From positions 2,629,219 through 2,693,218 of the forward strand of contig MU130378.1 of assembly GCA_015039465.1 (NCBI GenBank): 64,000 bases of DNA. The letters are read 5' to 3'. This document shows positions 61,207-64,000 of the stretch, piece after piece. The notes under the pieces are model-generated. The model ran no database searches. It had not been told where the DNA came from and saw only the letters and a list, made by a program, of their open reading frames with translations. The stretch comes from Phlegmacium glaucopus. Its lineage: Eukaryota > Basidiomycota > Agaricomycetes > Agaricales > Cortinariaceae. The position numbers and the translations under genes are program-made. Positions within the stretch are counted from its first letter, which is position 1; each line of letters opens with the position of its first letter.

Positions 61207-62032
61207 ATGCTCGGTGCGCTCGCCCATTTCACGATGAATATTATGTTTCTGATCTTTTACAAATTCACATCTCATAGTTATTGGACTAACGGGAGGCATT
61301 GCTACTGGGAAATCCACTGTCTCGGCCCTTCTCAAAGCCTCCAATGTCCCCATCGTAGATGCCGACGTGATTGCACGTCAAGTGGTTGAGCCTGGCACCA
61401 CTGCCCTAGCTAAAACAGAGGCAACCTTTGGAAAGGAAGTTCTGTTCCCAGACGGTACTCTAGACCGCAAGAAACTGGGGAATATTATCTTCACGGACGA
61501 ATCCAAGCGGAAAAAGTTGAATGCCATAGTACACCCTGCTGTTAGGAGGGCCATGCTTTGGCAGGTACTTGGATACTGGATAAGAGGATACAAATATTGC
61601 GTGATGGATGTACCTTTGTTGATTGAAGGTGGTCTTTGGCGGTGGGTTGGCTCGGTTGTGCTCGTGTATTGGTATGGAAACCCTGATTTGGTTCATTTCC
61701 TCGTCATCATCGTTAATTCTACCTCAAGTTCACAGGAATTGCAACTACAGCGGCTCATGAATCGAGATAATTCGTCAAGAGAGGATGCCCTAGCTCGTTT
61801 GGGATCTCAGTTGCCCATTTCAGGGAAGGTCACTTATGCTGATATTGTCATTGACAATTCTGGATCAAAGCACGAACTGGAAGATCAAATTAAAGGGCTA
61901 ATAAAACGCCTAGAGAGGGAAGCGGGATGGACATGGCGACTTAGTTGGCTGCTCCCACCATTAGGATTGTTATCGGTAGCATGGACTTTGTTGCGGAGGC
62001 GCCGTCAGTATAAAGTAAAGGCAGACAAGTGA
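61207..62032 (+). CDS. CAB5: Dephospho-CoA kinase
   Basis: Last enzyme of coenzyme A synthesis, phosphorylating the ribose 3'-OH of dephospho-CoA. My model has three exons: 61207-61213 (only 7 nt, ATGCTCG), 61278-61671 and 61729-62032. It gives 234 codons with a closed frame. The 7-nt exon supplies MLV, so the protein starts MLVIGLTGGIATGKSTVSAL, a perfect P-loop (GGIATGKST). Further blocks are VPIVDADVIARQVVEPGT, FTDESKRKKLNAIVHPAVRR, VMDVPLLIEGG and QLQRLMNRDNSSREDALARL. Then IVIDNSGSKHELEDQIKGLI precedes a hydrophobic C-terminal segment (LSWLLPPLGLLSVAW) and a basic end. That tail looks like a membrane anchor, as seen in other fungal and animal forms. The acceptor of exon 3 (ctcaag) is inferred from frame and from VYCSQELQLQRL. 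Confidence 0.93.
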
Positions 62033-62661
62033 GAATTATTATCATTGAAGTGGATCGGTCATCTTTCTCTGGTACTGCACCAACACGCCTGGATGAGGTT
62101 CCATCGGCCAGCAATGGTGCCTCGGTTAACCGTATTAGCAGTGCTTAAAGTGTCATAGGGATTTGCCGCTGGTCTGCATCACAGAAGTAGGTTGTGGTGA
62201 ATGATTAGCTTGCAAGCATGGCAGATTTTTTTTTTGCTCTTCTAAGCATTCAAATCAGACCTAAAATGCGGATTTTATGTCGTGTAATATGAGCCTCAAG
62301 GCGGCGTTGAAGAAGGCACCAAAACCAAAGAGTTCTCCGCTTTCTAAACCCCCAACCTACGCTATCTTTTCGATTTTCTTATTGTAGTGTATGAGATCCT
62401 TGACTCGTTATCAGAGAAGGCAATGATCATAATACTCGTGGCTAAGGTCAAGTTTTAAATCTTGATAAGTTGGCGCGAGAAATTGGTGTTGCAAGCAAAA
62501 CCGTCCCCGATCAATGCAAAGGCATTGAAAACAAATACTTGACAACAAAGTACAGGCAAATTCACACCATCTCCTCACGGACCTCCTCACCAACACTTAG
62601 GCGGACAAAGCAGTCGTTCAATCGTCCTATGGTCAGCCGTTGAGAACATCATTCTGCTATA
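62033..62661. other. Intergenic region
   Basis: 629 bp holding the 3' flank of the dephospho-CoA kinase gene and the promoter of the following C2H2 gene, both on the plus strand. A T-run lies at 62226-62236. No coding is seen. Confidence 0.5.
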
Positions 62662-64000
62662 ATGGTCCGGGCTATGGGTGCAACTGTTGTGAGTATCTTA
62701 AATAACCGAGCATGGCCCATAACCTTTGTTACCTTTCGCAACCCTTCCAGACCGAAGAAAGGAAAGGAACAACGCTTAATACGAAGATATCTGTTAAGAA
62801 GAAACCCAGCGTCTCTGGAATCTGGCCATGTAAAATCAACGGATGCAACAAGCAGTTTGCTAGGGAGGCTGATTTGAAACGACATCAAAGGACAACCAAG
62901 TTACATTCCATGCCGAGCTAGTTCGTCTCTTCGCCGTTGATATATATATATAAAGTTGACATACCACCAGTGCATGCCCACAATGCGATGCCACTTTTAC
63001 GCGGGTAAGGCCGTTTCTCCTCTCTTGAGTTGAGCTTACCGATATCTTCATTCAGACGGATGCTCAACGGAGGCACCAAAAGTCAAGGTATTTGTTTAAT
63101 CTAATCTACAGTGCCAAGTTATCTGAATCGTTACAGACATAACGGTGTTATCATAGAAGCTATAGAGACGACTACTGAGGGTGATGAGAACAGCAGTTCT
63201 CGAAGTCGGAGCGGGACACCGCACTTTAAAAATAAAGACAATCCCAACGGTGTCCCTATCCAAGCGCATCAGGGTGTTCCAACAGCCACAGGGCCTTCTA
63301 GCTACTATCGGCAACATACCGCATTGATGAATCGTAAGTTGGCAATTCTCACAGTTGATGCTTTATTTCCTTATGCCCCCTATACAGCATACATCCCGCC
63401 ACGATTCCAGCATATGACGCAACATAATCAACTAGCTCATCCGACATCCTCAGCGCGGACGGCACCCCCTTGGCCAGGCTACCCTCACTGGCCGAGTGGT
63501 GTGCCACTCCCACCACCACCGCATATGAGCCCCATCAGCTATATACACCATCCTATGTGTTACCCCTCACCCCATTACCGCCCTCATACCACCGCTTATC
63601 CATCTCCTTCGCCTTCAGATTCCTCCCAGCAGCCAAATGGGGCAGGGTCCCGGAACTCACCATCTCATCCTGTCGTGTCGCCAAACGATACATCAACTAT
63701 CTCCTGCATCGATCCTGAACTAGACACCCACTCTGAACTAACGGCAGAGGACGTTGTGGCAGCTATGCGTGTTGTGATGAGCATGCAAGCTGAATCAGCC
63801 GAGAACGCCCAAGATCATGAAACGAAGCAGAGTGGCCATGGTTATCTAACTGCGTCGCAGAGTCTAGATAGAGACCATATGATGATAGCCGACAGCAACC
63901 GGGATCTGGAAGACAGACTGAACGGTCTACATAATTACAGCTCGTCGTTGGAACGTCCAGAACCGATGGAACATATGTTGACAGAAGATGGTGAACCAAT
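62662..64000 (+). CDS. C2H2 zinc-finger protein, truncated by the window end
   Basis: Exons are 62662-62688, 62751-62920, 62971-63004, 63056-63087, 63137-63333 and 63388 to the window end, where the frame is still open. All junctions are GT-AG and in phase. The N-terminus has one C2H2 finger, WPCKINGCNKQFAREADLKR followed by HQRTTKLH. A second, ACPQCDATFTRTDAQRRHQK followed by SRH, is assembled from two very small exons (34 and 32 nt). After these comes a low-complexity, Pro/His/Ser-rich region (YPHWPSGVPLPPPPH, YPSPSPSDSSQQPNG) and a helical acidic part (LTAEDVVAAMRVVMSMQAES). It is a likely DNA-binding regulator; target and family are not known. An alternative start inside exon 2 is possible. 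Confidence 0.85.

Overview
This is nuclear DNA from a filamentous fungus, most probably a basidiomycete (Agaricomycetes-like). The genes are dense with short GT-AG introns of about 50-70 bp, and many exons are only 30-150 bp. An RdRP of the fungal RNA-silencing type, a Raptor/KOG1, a CSN3 and a p150-type dynactin fit that assignment; the exact genus cannot be read from the window. I recognised no rRNA, tRNA or CRISPR array.

Left end (1-8.8 kb): a degenerate Ty1/copia retrotransposon and nested LTR debris. The element runs left to right as protease/GAG-pre-integrase, integrase, linker, reverse transcriptase, RNase H and 3' LTR, and is broken by at least three insertions. The most striking observation is that roughly the first 1.2 kb is written backwards: reversed but NOT complemented. 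Read from high to low coordinate on the same strand it encodes the missing GAG-pre-integrase zinc domain, which joins in frame, across an insertion, to the normally oriented integrase at 1.68 kb. No DNA rearrangement produces this, so I treat it as a data-level artefact. Right of the element lie an antisense LTR and a 576-bp solo LTR of the same family nested inside it, with a clear 5-bp target-site duplication.

Genes (10-25.4 kb): a TPR-like protein of unknown function (minus), a 17-exon RNA-dependent RNA polymerase (minus), a centrin diverging from it (plus), then 4.5 kb without genes and a two-finger Msn2-like C2H2 factor (minus). From 25.4 to 38.05 kb lies a 12.6-kb stretch with no gene I can support, containing short repeats and at least one possible copia gag relic.

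Right half (38-64 kb): COP9 signalosome subunit 3 (plus), two uncertain small ORFs, ribosomal protein eL28 (minus), a hotdog-fold thioesterase (minus), a short-chain dehydrogenase (plus), a PIN-like auxin-efflux-carrier family transporter (plus), Raptor/KOG1 (minus), dynactin p150 (minus), dephospho-CoA kinase (plus, divergent from dynactin) and a C2H2 factor that runs off the window end. Spliced models whose reading frames close exactly were built by hand for most of them. The genes form no obvious pathway cluster; they are ordinary housekeeping and regulatory genes (RNA silencing, TORC1, signalosome, dynein transport, CoA synthesis, translation) beside a transposon-rich block.
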